From contig JAIRJQ010000024.1 of NCBI GenBank assembly GCA_031260545.1, positions 1 to 24,561 of the forward strand: DNA of 24,561 bases, in the 5' to 3' direction. Under the pieces are notes generated by a model, which searched no databases, was not told where the DNA came from, and worked only from the letters and a program-made list of their open reading frames with translations. Position 1 is the first letter of the stretch. Every line of letters begins with the position of its first letter. Source of the DNA: Methanomassiliicoccaceae archaeon (GTDB taxonomy: Archaea > Thermoplasmatota > Thermoplasmata > Methanomassiliicoccales > Methanomethylophilaceae). Of this stretch, positions 7,301 through 14,859 are shown one piece after another. The position numbers and the translations under genes were made by a program.

Positions 7301-7727
7301 CTAAATATTCCGATCCGTCACTGTTCGTTTTTATCTTCGTATCCGCAAGACCTTCGAGCGGTGCAACGAGTATGCCTTCGGTCAATACGGCAAGCCCGAC
7401 GCGTATCGCCCTGTCTATCGCTTTCTCCTTGCTTTCGGCAGGTTTTTTTGCAATTTCTTTTGCAATGAGCAGCGAGACGACCTCTCTGTTCCCGTGTTCC
7501 GCGGTCAGCCGTCTTATGTCTTCTGAGACGCCGTCAACATTCCAGTCCGATAACAATTTCTCAACGCGTGACGCAAGGTCCTCGGCACGCGGTATCTCGA
7601 TCATCGTCTGAGGGTCCATGCCTTTGCTTCGCGCTTTTCTTGCGATGCTGTAACAAATATCATTCTTTTTATTGAGTTCATTGAAATAATTCTGCATCTC
7701 TGCGCTGCAAACGACCTTTCCGCTCAT
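4353..7727 (-). CDS. polC: DNA polymerase II (family D) large catalytic subunit DP2
   Basis: The catalytic subunit of the archaeal replicative PolD; with the small exonuclease subunit DP1 (not in this window) it copies genomic DNA. At 1124 residues the length is normal for an intein-free DP2. The N-terminal region has the typical YFNELNKKNDICYSIARKARSKGMDP start. Residues about 334-350 read RVGGFRLRYGRGRTCGLAAIA. A Cys4 zinc module lies at about 650-667 (CTSCGNISIMSSCEKCG). The catalytic acidic motif NCDGDEDSVILML lies at about 875-887. A second Cys4 zinc module lies near the C-terminus (about 1044-1062, CTKCG...CACG). The motif regions are uninterrupted, so there is no intein at the sites where DP2 often has one. 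Its ATG overlaps the stop of the upstream GTPase gene by four bases (ATGA), so the two are coupled. DP2 identity is firm. Confidence 0.97.
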   Translation of the reverse strand: MSGKVVCSAEMQNYFNELNKKNDICYSIARKARSKGMDPQTMIEIPRAEDLASRVEKLLSDWNVDGVSEDIRRLTAEHGNREVVSLLIAKEIAKKPAESKEKAIDRAIRVGLAVLTEGILVAPLEGLADTKIKTNSDGSEYLDLIFAGPIRAAGGTGQAMSVLIADVVRRELNIGRYLPTEPEVKRFHEEIPLYKQCQHLQYMPASNEIELIVRNCPVCIDGEGTEKEEISGFRDLPRIDTNQVRGGACLVIAEGLCQKAAKIKKHVDALGIDGWGFIGEFLSLKKSGKDDDKDSKVIRPSDKYMKDIIAGRPAFGHPSRVGGFRLRYGRGRTCGLAAIALSPASMYALDQFPALGTQIKIERPGKAGAVTPCDSIEGPILLLKNGDLVQCNTKEEVQEIYSQIAEIVDNGEILIPFGEFSENNHKLVPCGYTIDWHKQELKAKGELPEDWETPSYERAKQMSSELNVPLHPSFNLFWFDVTTETLTELRGHVIKNGVLEGGNLKLPNSAKEKRILEDLGALHTVVSGNIVIAKYSMPLIDGLGLKTNAGRIAENGTFDGTDALDAVSKAMGIEVKARSITRIGSRMARPEKAKERKMNPPVHALFPVGKDPGSKREMNSAISISKATTSSIGTGGGRQRGVNIETGTRKCTSCGNISIMSSCEKCGSHTRFEKVERQTEGKESYTDIAPIYERALKRLGVESLPELKCVEGLSSKTKVPEALEKGILRAINDVYIYKDGTIRFDMTDVPITHFRPREIELTVEKAKDLGYTHDMYGNELINDGQLCELKVQDMVPADSCGDYLVRVAKFIDDMLEKHYGMERFYNAKDRKGLLGHLAVGLAPHTSGGILCRIIGYTKACGGYAHPFFHAAKRRNCDGDEDSVILMLDALINFSRDFLPDRRGGLMDAPLVLTTRLDPNEIDKEAHNVDCLSEYPLEFYKAAADVRDPKEVEKIMDLVGRRIGTERQYEGLRFTHDTKDISEGPKHSAYTTLESMNDKMEAQLHMGKKIRAVDERDVATRVIDKHFLPDMVGNLRSFSAQNVRCTKCGEKYRRIPLSGRCACGNALVLTVHEASVKKYLDVSKEMGEKYGLSEYTKQRIDILEKSMDSLFNNDKVKKCKLSDFF

Positions 7728-8695
7728 TCCGCTTCCTCGAAGCGTATGTTCCTGAGCTTACTTATGATATTCCCCCGCAACTCGTCCATATTCGCTCCCG
7801 TCTGAGCAGAGAACCTGAATCTTCCGTTGTTCGCGATGAAGATGTCCGATTTCGATTCTGCAACGATCATCGGCACTCCGGAGAATCCTCTTTCCACCGA
7901 CTCAAGAAGGGCAAGCTGCTTCTCCATGGAATATCCGCATGATTCCGACGGGTCCAAGATGAAAACAAGCACATGCGTCAGATATTTCAGCGCAAGTATC
8001 GCCTGTTTCTCTATCGCATTCCGTTCGTCGAGGCTGCGGTCGAGAAGGCCGGGCGTATCGATCACCTGATATTTCCTCCAGCCGTCCTGTATATGTCCGA
8101 TGATTATCCCCTTAGTTGTGAACGGATAAGGGGCGATCTCCGGTTCCGCGGTGCTGAGGGCCGAGACCAGCTTGCTTTTTCCCACGTTAGGAAAACCTGC
8201 GATCACGACTGTGGCGACATTTGGTTCTATATGCGGCAGTACCCTGAATTTGTTCTTGGCCTCTTGCAAAAATTCCAGATCCTTAGATATCTGTCTCACT
8301 ATAGACGCCAAACGCCCGTAGAACCCGTTCCTTTGGCTTTCAATATACTCCGGGTCCTTCGTTCTTCGTATGTTGCGCAAACACTCGTTCTTGAGCTTCT
8401 CGATGCGGTTGGCGGCCCAGTTCATTGCTCCGAGCGACTGTTTGTACTGGTCAAGACCAATAGTAAGGTCAACAAGCTCCGGAAAGAAATCGTTCTCCTT
8501 CTCTATCCTCGGAAATCTGTCCACATATCCGTTCAGTGTTGTCGCGATAATATCGCCGGATGCGGTCACCTTGGCCAATGCGGTCTTCTTTTTGTGGTCC
8601 AGCGCATTGGTCCCTTTCTTATCGATCTTGGATGCCCTGCTGAACGCTTTGTCCATGAGCTCGTCGGATGTCAGCACAGTAGGTATGCGGGCCAT
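7724..8695 (-). CDS. NOG1-like GTPase
   Basis: A 323-residue protein with an N-terminal helical domain (about 1-155, the NOG1_N region) and then a G domain. Visible motifs: G1 GFPNVGKS (167-174), a PFTTKG switch segment (about 191-196), G3 DTPG (213-216) and G5 SAQTG (296-300). The G4 position reads ESKSD (280-284) where NKxD is usual, so guanine recognition may be altered. Eukaryotic NOG1 acts in 60S subunit assembly; the archaeal role is presumed to be in ribosome assembly but is not shown here. The C-terminal NOGCT tail of eukaryotic proteins is absent, as is usual in archaea. No Shine-Dalgarno precedes the ATG, and a TATA box lies 28 nt upstream, so the mRNA is probably leaderless. It is the first gene of a two-gene unit with DP2. 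Confidence 0.88.
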   Translation of the reverse strand: MARIPTVLTSDELMDKAFSRASKIDKKGTNALDHKKKTALAKVTASGDIIATTLNGYVDRFPRIEKENDFFPELVDLTIGLDQYKQSLGAMNWAANRIEKLKNECLRNIRRTKDPEYIESQRNGFYGRLASIVRQISKDLEFLQEAKNKFRVLPHIEPNVATVVIAGFPNVGKSKLVSALSTAEPEIAPYPFTTKGIIIGHIQDGWRKYQVIDTPGLLDRSLDERNAIEKQAILALKYLTHVLVFILDPSESCGYSMEKQLALLESVERGFSGVPMIVAESKSDIFIANNGRFRFSAQTGANMDELRGNIISKLRNIRFEEAE

Positions 8696-8718
8696 ATACG
8701 GAGGTCATATGGTCATAC

Positions 8719-8728
8719 GTTTAAACTT
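8719..8728 (-). promoter_or_regulatory. Promoter of the NOG1-polC unit (TATA)
   Basis: On the minus strand, AAGTTTAAACG is centred about 28 nt ahead of the ATG at 8695. That places the transcription start at or next to the start codon. The bases just before the ATG (gacctccgtat) carry no GGAGG-type sequence, consistent with a leaderless message. Confidence 0.55.
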
Positions 8729-8859
8729 TATTGTGTAAAGATAAGATCCTGCTGAGTATCGGATATGCACAACGGATGCGGATCGGACGCATACAGCGGG
8801 GCGTTCTCATTATTTACCTTCTTAAAATGTTATCTTCGCCGAACAAATCACAGAAGCTT

Positions 8860-11800
8860 TCATTTCGATCTCTCCAATGTCATCCTGAACAGCCAGATGT
8901 CTACCTTCCTGTCCGTGTCCACTTTGAACATCGGCGGTACGATCTCCGGCGGCACACCCTCCAGCAGAAGTCCGATGTTAACTTTCCATGTTCCTCCCGG
9001 CCTTCCGAGAAGGTTGCAAAGCGCTGTGATGTTGCAGCCGATCACCAATCCGGCAGTGATCCCGGCCTTGCCGCCGAGGCTTCCCAGTATCTTCGGTGTT
9101 GTCACCTGGGCGAAGATCATCGTTTGGAAGTAGATGTCATCGCTTATGATCTGTTTCGGCGTCATTCCCGTCGGATTATCAATGTTCTTCATCATCGCCG
9201 TGATCTGACCGACCGCCCATGTCAGACCGTCCTTTACGATCTCCCGGTCAAGCATCAGCGAGAACCGGATGCCCGAGCCGAGGCTTCCCGTAGCGTCAGA
9301 TAACGCGATCTCAATGAATATCGATGCGCTTACGACGCAGCTTGCGATCATATCTATCGCTTTTTCTATCGTAAGTTCAATGACCCTTTTCAAAAACAGC
9401 GCAACGCCGTCCGGTCCGATGATCTTCAACCCCATCTCGCCGAATGCCTGCTGGGCCGCAGATATCACGCATTGCACAAGCGCAGCGCGTATCGGATTCC
9501 CGCCCATGATCCTTCCGCCGTTGTCCGCCTCTTTCGTTCCTTTCTTGAGCACCCATTTTGCGGATGCGTCGGTATCGCGCTGCCATGTGAAATCATCATT
9601 CCTGGAATCGGTCTTCATCGGCACAGAATCGACGGCGTTGCCGTCCGGGTCATATAACGTTATCGACTCTTTCGTGTTGTTAAGGAATTGTCCCGCGAAG
9701 GTTATCGTCATTCTTCCGCCGGGGCCGAGAGTTGCGCCGTGTATCACATGCTCCTTCTTCGGATTTGAGAGCGGGACCAGACGGTATCCTTCAAGATCCA
9801 CCGACATCACCGTCGAATTGTACAATTCCACCCACTCATTATCTTTGTCATCGCCCGGAGGGTTAAGCTCAAATTCGTTTATCACAACACCGTAAACATA
9901 CGGCAAACTGTATTTCAGTTCGAAACCTGCGTCAAGGCTTCCCTTCATACCGGGTACGGGAAGCGGGATGTTCGATAAGATGGTGCCAATTCCGGGCACC
10001 TCGGACAAACGGAACTCCATCTCCTCGTATTGAACCACTTGAGGCATCACCGCATGTATGTCCGTGCCGCGGAACGTTCCGTTCATTTCAACGATATGCT
10101 TCTTTGTTTTCATCAGAGGGTCTATCAGAACGGTCAGGTTCCAGGTCTCGGCAGTTGCGATTATGCCTCCGGTGAACGTGTACTTCGATGACTTGTCCTT
10201 CTTGATGTCGATGAATGTTTTCAGCGTAACTCCGAATATCGGTAACGTCAGCATAAGTTTCGTGGTGCTTGTCCCCTTTGTGATCTCATCTATCATATTG
10301 GTCACGATCTCAAAGCGCATCCCGTAAAGTTCAAGGCCGATCGTCTGGGTCTTCAATCTTATGTCTATGAATGTTACAATATCATCAAAAATATTGCCGA
10401 GTATGCTGTTCAAAAGCTCCGTGATGAGCTCTATGGGGATCATAAGGATATTGTAAATTTTCATCAGCAGATCGGTAACATATTCGGCGACGCGCATAAG
10501 CGCATTCGTCATCAGATTGAGTAAACTCTTCGCCATTTTCATCAGTTCTAATAAAGGTTTTAGAAGCGGTTCGATGATCTTCATGAACGCTTTTATGAGA
10601 TCGTCGAGTATCGTTCTGCTCGCATCATACTGAACGCCTGCCAGCGCCCAGCCGCTCATGACCGCAACGGCGATATCAAATTCGGAATGTGACGTTCCCT
10701 CAACGGCGGCGTCATACGTTCCGAGCATCTTCATGATCGGGGACGACGATTCTGCCCGGTACCGGACATCAGCGGTCACAAATATCCTGAACATCGACGA
10801 GTATGATGCTTCGCGGTCCTCATTGAAACCGACATAATGCACATTCTCGTTATTTTTCGAAGGATACACGATCCTGACGGCGAGTTTGACATCGGATCCC
10901 AATGAAACGTACTCTTTCGCAACGGTGCCGTCATTGCCCTCAAGAACGAATGAGTCCGTGTTCGGAAGTTCATATACTCCGGCAAGCGGGTTCAGTGATG
11001 AATATTCCGCAATTTCGTTAACTAACGAGACCATTTTCGATTCAAGCAGCGGGAACAGCCCGATACGGTCCATTCCGTATCTGGCGAGAACGACGATGAT
11101 GTCCTTGAACATCGATCTCGTTTCTTTTTCTATGTTATTAAGGACATCCCTGAACAGGTCCATTCTGTTACTGACCGCCTGTTCATAATCCTTTATTATT
11201 TTTTCGACGTCGTCCGACCGCATCATTTCATCAGTAATCGAATCTATGACGGAAGGGTCGAGAGGCACGCCGTACTCTTTTGTGATATGATCTCTCACCT
11301 TTTCTTTTATTGATGACCGTATGTTCTCTTTCAGCTCACCGATCCCGAACAGGCTGTCCCGCCCCGCTTCCATCTCATCGTATATCGCAACGTACAGTGC
11401 ATCGATCACCTTTCCGTCCCGGATGGTGCTCTCTATCTTATTTTCGACTGCGTCCTTCTGCGTCCTGAGCGCTTCCTGCATCGCGCTGATCATCGTCGTC
11501 ATGAAATCCGTTGCATCATACGGGTCGCATGCAACCCTTACGGTCCCGAGCCCGTATGATGTGCCTATGCCGACGGCTATCGAATTCACGATGCCTTTGA
11601 GCGCCTCCCTTATCTGATTTTTTTCGGCGTTATATCTGTTCATAAAACCGTTCCATCCGCTCCATTTCAGAACGTCAACGCTCGGGTAATCGAAAGAGGC
11701 GGCGAATCCCGGTATCGCGATCGCTTCACCTTCGCCGTTCATGATGTATTCCGCATCCTGTGTGTTCACGATACCTTTGCCGCTCATAAGATATCTGTAC

Positions 11801-12885
11801 TCCGATTCGGATATTCCATGCGCGCTCATGGTGGACGAGAGATAATCCTGTGCCCGCTCGGCCTCGTTACCCGTTATGATTTTACATAGCCAGCTATACG
11901 CTTTTTTAAGATTGTCCGTAATGAATTCGATAGCATCCAACACCTTCGTGAACATAAGATAGTCCATCCACCCCAGTATCAGATCGTCCGCTATCCCCGC
12001 GATCGTCTGAGAAAGGACGGCCCCGAGATCGATCTCCACAAAACCGTTACGGAACGCGATCAGTTCTGCCGCATCCGCGCCGTCCCTGAACATAAGTTCC
12101 GCGTCATTCGATGAAGTTCTGAGATACGTCGTCTCCGCTACCGAGAGCGCTATACGGTACGCAAGTTCAACATCCTCCTTTGTTATTATCGCGTTCGTTC
12201 CCTTTTCTCCATATTCCGATAACGCTCCGTATCCCGACAGGACACGATAATGCGCAAGCGAGGTCAGCTGATATGTCATAAGTTCCGTTATCAATGACCA
12301 CGGCCCCGTTATTGAAAGTTCGAATTGCGATGCATTCTCCAGCAGCATCGGCAGCGCGGACATGCCGTCCGCGTTTATGTATACATCATCTGTAACGCTG
12401 CCGGACGATGTCGTCACGGTCATGGTAACATTACCGCCGGCGCGGAAGCACGACGGCCTTATCCCGTCCGAAGGATAGGCATCACCGGACGCAGCCTTTA
12501 ACGTACCGACGCTCAGTTCGATATCGTGATGCGCCACGGTGACAACGGCACCGGACGCTCTCATCGGAAATTGGAATCTTATCCATTCATCGATACGCGA
12601 ATCGAATTTCGCGTACCTTTCCTCAAGACCGTCGGCCGCACCGTTGCGGCCGATATCAAGGATTATCTCGCCCATCCCGCGCTCTATCGCAGCGGCAGCA
12701 GAATTCATCGCATTCCCGACGGAATCCATCTCATCCCGCATACTGTCCATATTGTCCTGCGACCTTTCGATCGTTGCCGCAACAACACCATACAGACCGG
12801 CAAGCACCAACAAAGTCACGGCGATCATCGCAAAGGGCATCTGTCCTTTACGGAGGCCTTTATCCTTTGTGATCTTTTTATCCAT
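8860..12885 (-). CDS. Large surface/secreted protein with lamin-tail domain, function unknown
   Basis: A protein of 1341 residues. The N-terminus has a basic stretch (1-13) and a hydrophobic segment of about 23 residues starting KGQMPFAMIAVTLLVLAGLYGVVAA (14-37), which recalls archaeal pilin-like class III signals or an uncleaved anchor. No second clear membrane helix is seen at the C-terminus, so most of the protein should lie outside the membrane. Residues about 750-845 form a long run of leucine- and isoleucine-rich amphipathic helices (LLKPLLELMKMAKSLLNLM and onward). Residues about 1000-1122 match the lamin-tail fold (VVINEFELNPPGDDKDNEWVELYN, then VDLEGYRLV, GPGGRMTITF and SITLYDPDGNAVDSV). 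The rest is not recognised. A TATA box 25 nt ahead of the ATG and no Shine-Dalgarno suggest a leaderless single gene. Possible roles: cell-surface structure or envelope organisation; this is inference only. Confidence 0.75.
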   Translation of the reverse strand: MDKKITKDKGLRKGQMPFAMIAVTLLVLAGLYGVVAATIERSQDNMDSMRDEMDSVGNAMNSAAAAIERGMGEIILDIGRNGAADGLEERYAKFDSRIDEWIRFQFPMRASGAVVTVAHHDIELSVGTLKAASGDAYPSDGIRPSCFRAGGNVTMTVTTSSGSVTDDVYINADGMSALPMLLENASQFELSITGPWSLITELMTYQLTSLAHYRVLSGYGALSEYGEKGTNAIITKEDVELAYRIALSVAETTYLRTSSNDAELMFRDGADAAELIAFRNGFVEIDLGAVLSQTIAGIADDLILGWMDYLMFTKVLDAIEFITDNLKKAYSWLCKIITGNEAERAQDYLSSTMSAHGISESEYRYLMSGKGIVNTQDAEYIMNGEGEAIAIPGFAASFDYPSVDVLKWSGWNGFMNRYNAEKNQIREALKGIVNSIAVGIGTSYGLGTVRVACDPYDATDFMTTMISAMQEALRTQKDAVENKIESTIRDGKVIDALYVAIYDEMEAGRDSLFGIGELKENIRSSIKEKVRDHITKEYGVPLDPSVIDSITDEMMRSDDVEKIIKDYEQAVSNRMDLFRDVLNNIEKETRSMFKDIIVVLARYGMDRIGLFPLLESKMVSLVNEIAEYSSLNPLAGVYELPNTDSFVLEGNDGTVAKEYVSLGSDVKLAVRIVYPSKNNENVHYVGFNEDREASYSSMFRIFVTADVRYRAESSSPIMKMLGTYDAAVEGTSHSEFDIAVAVMSGWALAGVQYDASRTILDDLIKAFMKIIEPLLKPLLELMKMAKSLLNLMTNALMRVAEYVTDLLMKIYNILMIPIELITELLNSILGNIFDDIVTFIDIRLKTQTIGLELYGMRFEIVTNMIDEITKGTSTTKLMLTLPIFGVTLKTFIDIKKDKSSKYTFTGGIIATAETWNLTVLIDPLMKTKKHIVEMNGTFRGTDIHAVMPQVVQYEEMEFRLSEVPGIGTILSNIPLPVPGMKGSLDAGFELKYSLPYVYGVVINEFELNPPGDDKDNEWVELYNSTVMSVDLEGYRLVPLSNPKKEHVIHGATLGPGGRMTITFAGQFLNNTKESITLYDPDGNAVDSVPMKTDSRNDDFTWQRDTDASAKWVLKKGTKEADNGGRIMGGNPIRAALVQCVISAAQQAFGEMGLKIIGPDGVALFLKRVIELTIEKAIDMIASCVVSASIFIEIALSDATGSLGSGIRFSLMLDREIVKDGLTWAVGQITAMMKNIDNPTGMTPKQIISDDIYFQTMIFAQVTTPKILGSLGGKAGITAGLVIGCNITALCNLLGRPGGTWKVNIGLLLEGVPPEIVPPMFKVDTDRKVDIWLFRMTLERSK

Positions 12886-12904
12886 GGATCATAGTTCATG
12901 TCGC

Positions 12905-12915
12905 CGTATATAATG
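12905..12915 (-). promoter_or_regulatory. Promoter of the lamin-tail protein gene (TATA)
   Basis: On the minus strand, CATTATATACG is centred 25 nt ahead of the ATG at 12885, with no Shine-Dalgarno in between. Transcription probably starts on the start codon. Confidence 0.6.
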
Positions 12916-12965
12916 CGTCGAATTACAATTAATATACACTTTCATTAACATCGTTAAATCTTCTG

Positions 12966-12975
12966 CCGCCGGCGG
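12966..12975. repeat. GC palindrome in a divergent promoter region
   Basis: CCGCCGGCGG is a perfect 10-bp palindrome between the promoters of the lamin-tail protein and the Tes operon. A second, AT-rich palindrome, ATCTTAAAGAT, lies at 13010-13020. Either could be a regulator site; there is no direct evidence. Confidence 0.4.
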
Positions 12976-13058
12976 ACGGATATAATACGGTATGGTATCG
13001 TAATTTTTTATCTTAAAGATACGAAGGTATAAACGTATGTGCTGGCGCACGTCCTAAA

Positions 13059-13069
13059 GTATTATATTA
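13059..13069 (+). promoter_or_regulatory. Promoter of the Tes-ferredoxin-GGR operon (TATA)
   Basis: AGTATTATATTA precedes the Tes gene by about 40 nt. The expected start of transcription, about 13090, leaves room for the GGTGGA Shine-Dalgarno (13089-13094) ahead of ATG 13104. It also places the alternative TTG at 13080 outside the message. Confidence 0.5.
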
Positions 13070-13103
13070 TGTCAGGCCATTGAGCAACGGTGGATGGAGC
13101 GAT

Positions 13104-14663
13104 ATGACCGCTAAAGATTATAGTGTCCAGAAAGGGCTGCCCAAGAAGACAACCTCTATTTGTCCTGAGTGCAAGAACCTGATCGAAGCGACAATTTCTG
13201 AAAAGGACGGCAAGGTCTGCATCGATAAGGTCTGCCCGGAACACGGTTCGTTCAGTGATGTATACTGGTCAGACCCGGAATTATTCTTAAAGGCTGAGAA
13301 ATTCGCATATGACGGCGTCGGTCTCAAGAATCCTATGGACAAGGTCTCCGCAGGAAAGCAGGTGAACGTTACGATCGGAGGAAAACCATTCCAGATGCTT
13401 TCCTGCACGGCACTTGCGAACATAGACCTCACGAACAGGTGCAACATGCGCTGTCCGATATGTTTCGCGAACGCGAACCAGTCCGGTTACGTGTATGAAC
13501 CTGATTACGAGACGATCGTGCAGATGCTTATGATGCTCCGTAAAGAGGAACCCATAAAGTGTACCGCAGTGCAATTCTCAGGAGGAGAACCCACAATATA
13601 CCCAAGGTTCGTGGACGTCATAAAAAAATCGAAAGAACTCGGTTTCGCACAGGCGCAGGTGGCAACGAACGGTATTGAATTTGCAAAGAACTTCGATCTG
13701 CTGAAAGCGTCGCAGGAAGCCGGGCTCAATACGATATATCTTTCATTTGACGGTGTATCGGACGACATATACCTGCAGGCAAGGGACAGGAAGATGTTCG
13801 ACATCAAACTGAAGGTCCTGGAGAATCTGAGAAAACTGGAGAAGCCGCCGTCCGTCGTACTTGTTCCGACGGTGGTCAGAGGGGTGAACGATCATCAGAT
13901 CGGGGACATAATAAAATTTGCGATGAAAAATTCCGATGTGATACGCGCGGTCAACTTCCAGCCGGTGGCGTTCACAGGACGTATAACAAGAGAAGAATTA
14001 TCCAAAGGAAGATTCACCCTTACCGATCTCGTCAAGGCGGAAGGGGAACAGACAGGATTCACAACGAAGGACGACTGGTACCCCGTTCCTGTCGTCGCGC
14101 CGATATCAAAGCTCGCATCGATATTGCTCGGAGAGAAAAAAGTGACGTTCACAACGCACCCGCATTGCGGTATCGCAACATACCTGTTCCAGGATGATAA
14201 AGGCAAAGTGATACCTATGACTCGGTTCATCGACGCCGCAAAACTTTCGAAGGGAGCGAATGAGATCGCGGATGAGGCAAGGAATGCCAGGTTCAAGAAG
14301 TTAAAAGTGTTCAAACTTCTCAGACTGGTGGATGAATGCATCGTCGAAGAGAATCTTCCGGATGGCATGACCAAGAAGAAATTCAAAAAGTTCATGAAGG
14401 CGATAATGAGCGACAAGAGCAAAGAGACCCTTGCAGAATTCTCATGGAAGATGATGATGGTAAGCGGTATGCATTTCATGGACAATTACAACTACGACGT
14501 GGAACGCACGAGGAGGTGCGGCATCCACTACGCAACGCCGGACCTGCAGGTGATACCGTTCTGCGCATACAACGGCGGCCCCGAGTATCGTGCCGAGATC
14601 GAAAAGAAATTCTCCATTCCGCTGGACGAATGGAAAAAGAAGCACGGGGATGAACATTGCTGA
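13104..14663 (+). CDS. tes: Tetraether lipid synthase (Tes / GDGT-MAS), radical SAM
   Basis: Tes enzymes use radical SAM chemistry to join the phytanyl tails of two archaeol-type lipids into biphytanyl chains, giving tetraether (GDGT) membrane lipids at the membrane face. The radical SAM cluster motif is C113-x3-C117-x2-C120 (TNRCNMRCPICFANA). A rubredoxin-like N-terminal metal site is formed by C20-x2-C23 and C44/H47 (CPEC...CPEHG). Other family marks are FSGGEPTIYPRF, YLSFDGVSDDIY, the NFQPVAFTGRI segment, and C-terminal cysteines (CGIH near 467 and FCAYNGG near 485) in the region that holds a further cluster. Length 519 agrees with M. jannaschii MJ0619-type proteins. I chose ATG 13104 over TTG 13080 because of GGTGGA at 13089 and the TATA position. 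First gene of an operon with ferredoxin and GGR, which strongly supports a lipid role. Confidence 0.9.
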   Translation: MTAKDYSVQKGLPKKTTSICPECKNLIEATISEKDGKVCIDKVCPEHGSFSDVYWSDPELFLKAEKFAYDGVGLKNPMDKVSAGKQVNVTIGGKPFQMLSCTALANIDLTNRCNMRCPICFANANQSGYVYEPDYETIVQMLMMLRKEEPIKCTAVQFSGGEPTIYPRFVDVIKKSKELGFAQAQVATNGIEFAKNFDLLKASQEAGLNTIYLSFDGVSDDIYLQARDRKMFDIKLKVLENLRKLEKPPSVVLVPTVVRGVNDHQIGDIIKFAMKNSDVIRAVNFQPVAFTGRITREELSKGRFTLTDLVKAEGEQTGFTTKDDWYPVPVVAPISKLASILLGEKKVTFTTHPHCGIATYLFQDDKGKVIPMTRFIDAAKLSKGANEIADEARNARFKKLKVFKLLRLVDECIVEENLPDGMTKKKFKKFMKAIMSDKSKETLAEFSWKMMMVSGMHFMDNYNYDVERTRRCGIHYATPDLQVIPFCAYNGGPEYRAEIEKKFSIPLDEWKKKHGDEHC

Positions 14664-14688
14664 TCCAGAGTGTTATGAAGGTGATATG

Positions 14689-14859
14689 ATGATCGTATCT
14701 TATGACAAATGTTTGCACTGCGGGTGCTGCGTGGGCTCATGCCCCAAGAACGCGATATACCTGAACGACTATGTTCTTGAATTCAACAAGGACTGCAACA
14801 AATGCGGGCGCTGTGTGAAACTGTGCCCCGTTGCCGCATTAACGATGGAGCGTGCCTGA
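14689..14859 (+). CDS. Small 2x[4Fe-4S] ferredoxin
   Basis: This 56-residue protein has two classical cluster motifs, CLHCGCCVGSCP and CNKCGRCVKLCP, with the symmetrical spacing of a bacterial-type 8Fe-8S ferredoxin. It should carry single electrons in the cytoplasm. The start is taken as the second of two tandem ATGs (14686 and 14689) because AGGTGA at 14678-14683 sits about 6 nt ahead; an upstream in-frame ATG at 14650 would overlap Tes and add a stretch with no ferredoxin homology. The gene lies 25 nt after Tes and directly abuts GGR (TGA then ATG). In Methanosarcina, a ferredoxin encoded beside GGR is known to support full saturation of archaeol lipids, so it is a natural electron donor for GGR here. 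It may serve Tes too; that part is inference. Confidence 0.9.
   Translation: MIVSYDKCLHCGCCVGSCPKNAIYLNDYVLEFNKDCNKCGRCVKLCPVAALTMERA

Noticed and set aside
4353..7727. An intein in DNA polymerase D large subunit
   Set aside because: The sequence runs through the catalytic and zinc motifs without any insertion, and the total length is that of an intein-free protein.
7973..8755. A 260-codon plus-strand frame opposite the NOG1-like gene
   Set aside because: It lies wholly antisense to a well-supported gene, has no recognisable domain and no start signals.
13080..13103. An upstream TTG start for Tes
   Set aside because: It lies ahead of the expected transcription start and lacks a ribosome binding site, while ATG 13104 has GGTGGA at the right distance.
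14590..14688. A longer N-terminus for the ferredoxin (from 14590 or ATG 14650)
   Set aside because: It would overlap the Tes gene and adds residues outside the ferredoxin fold; the AGGTGA next to ATG 14689 decides the start.
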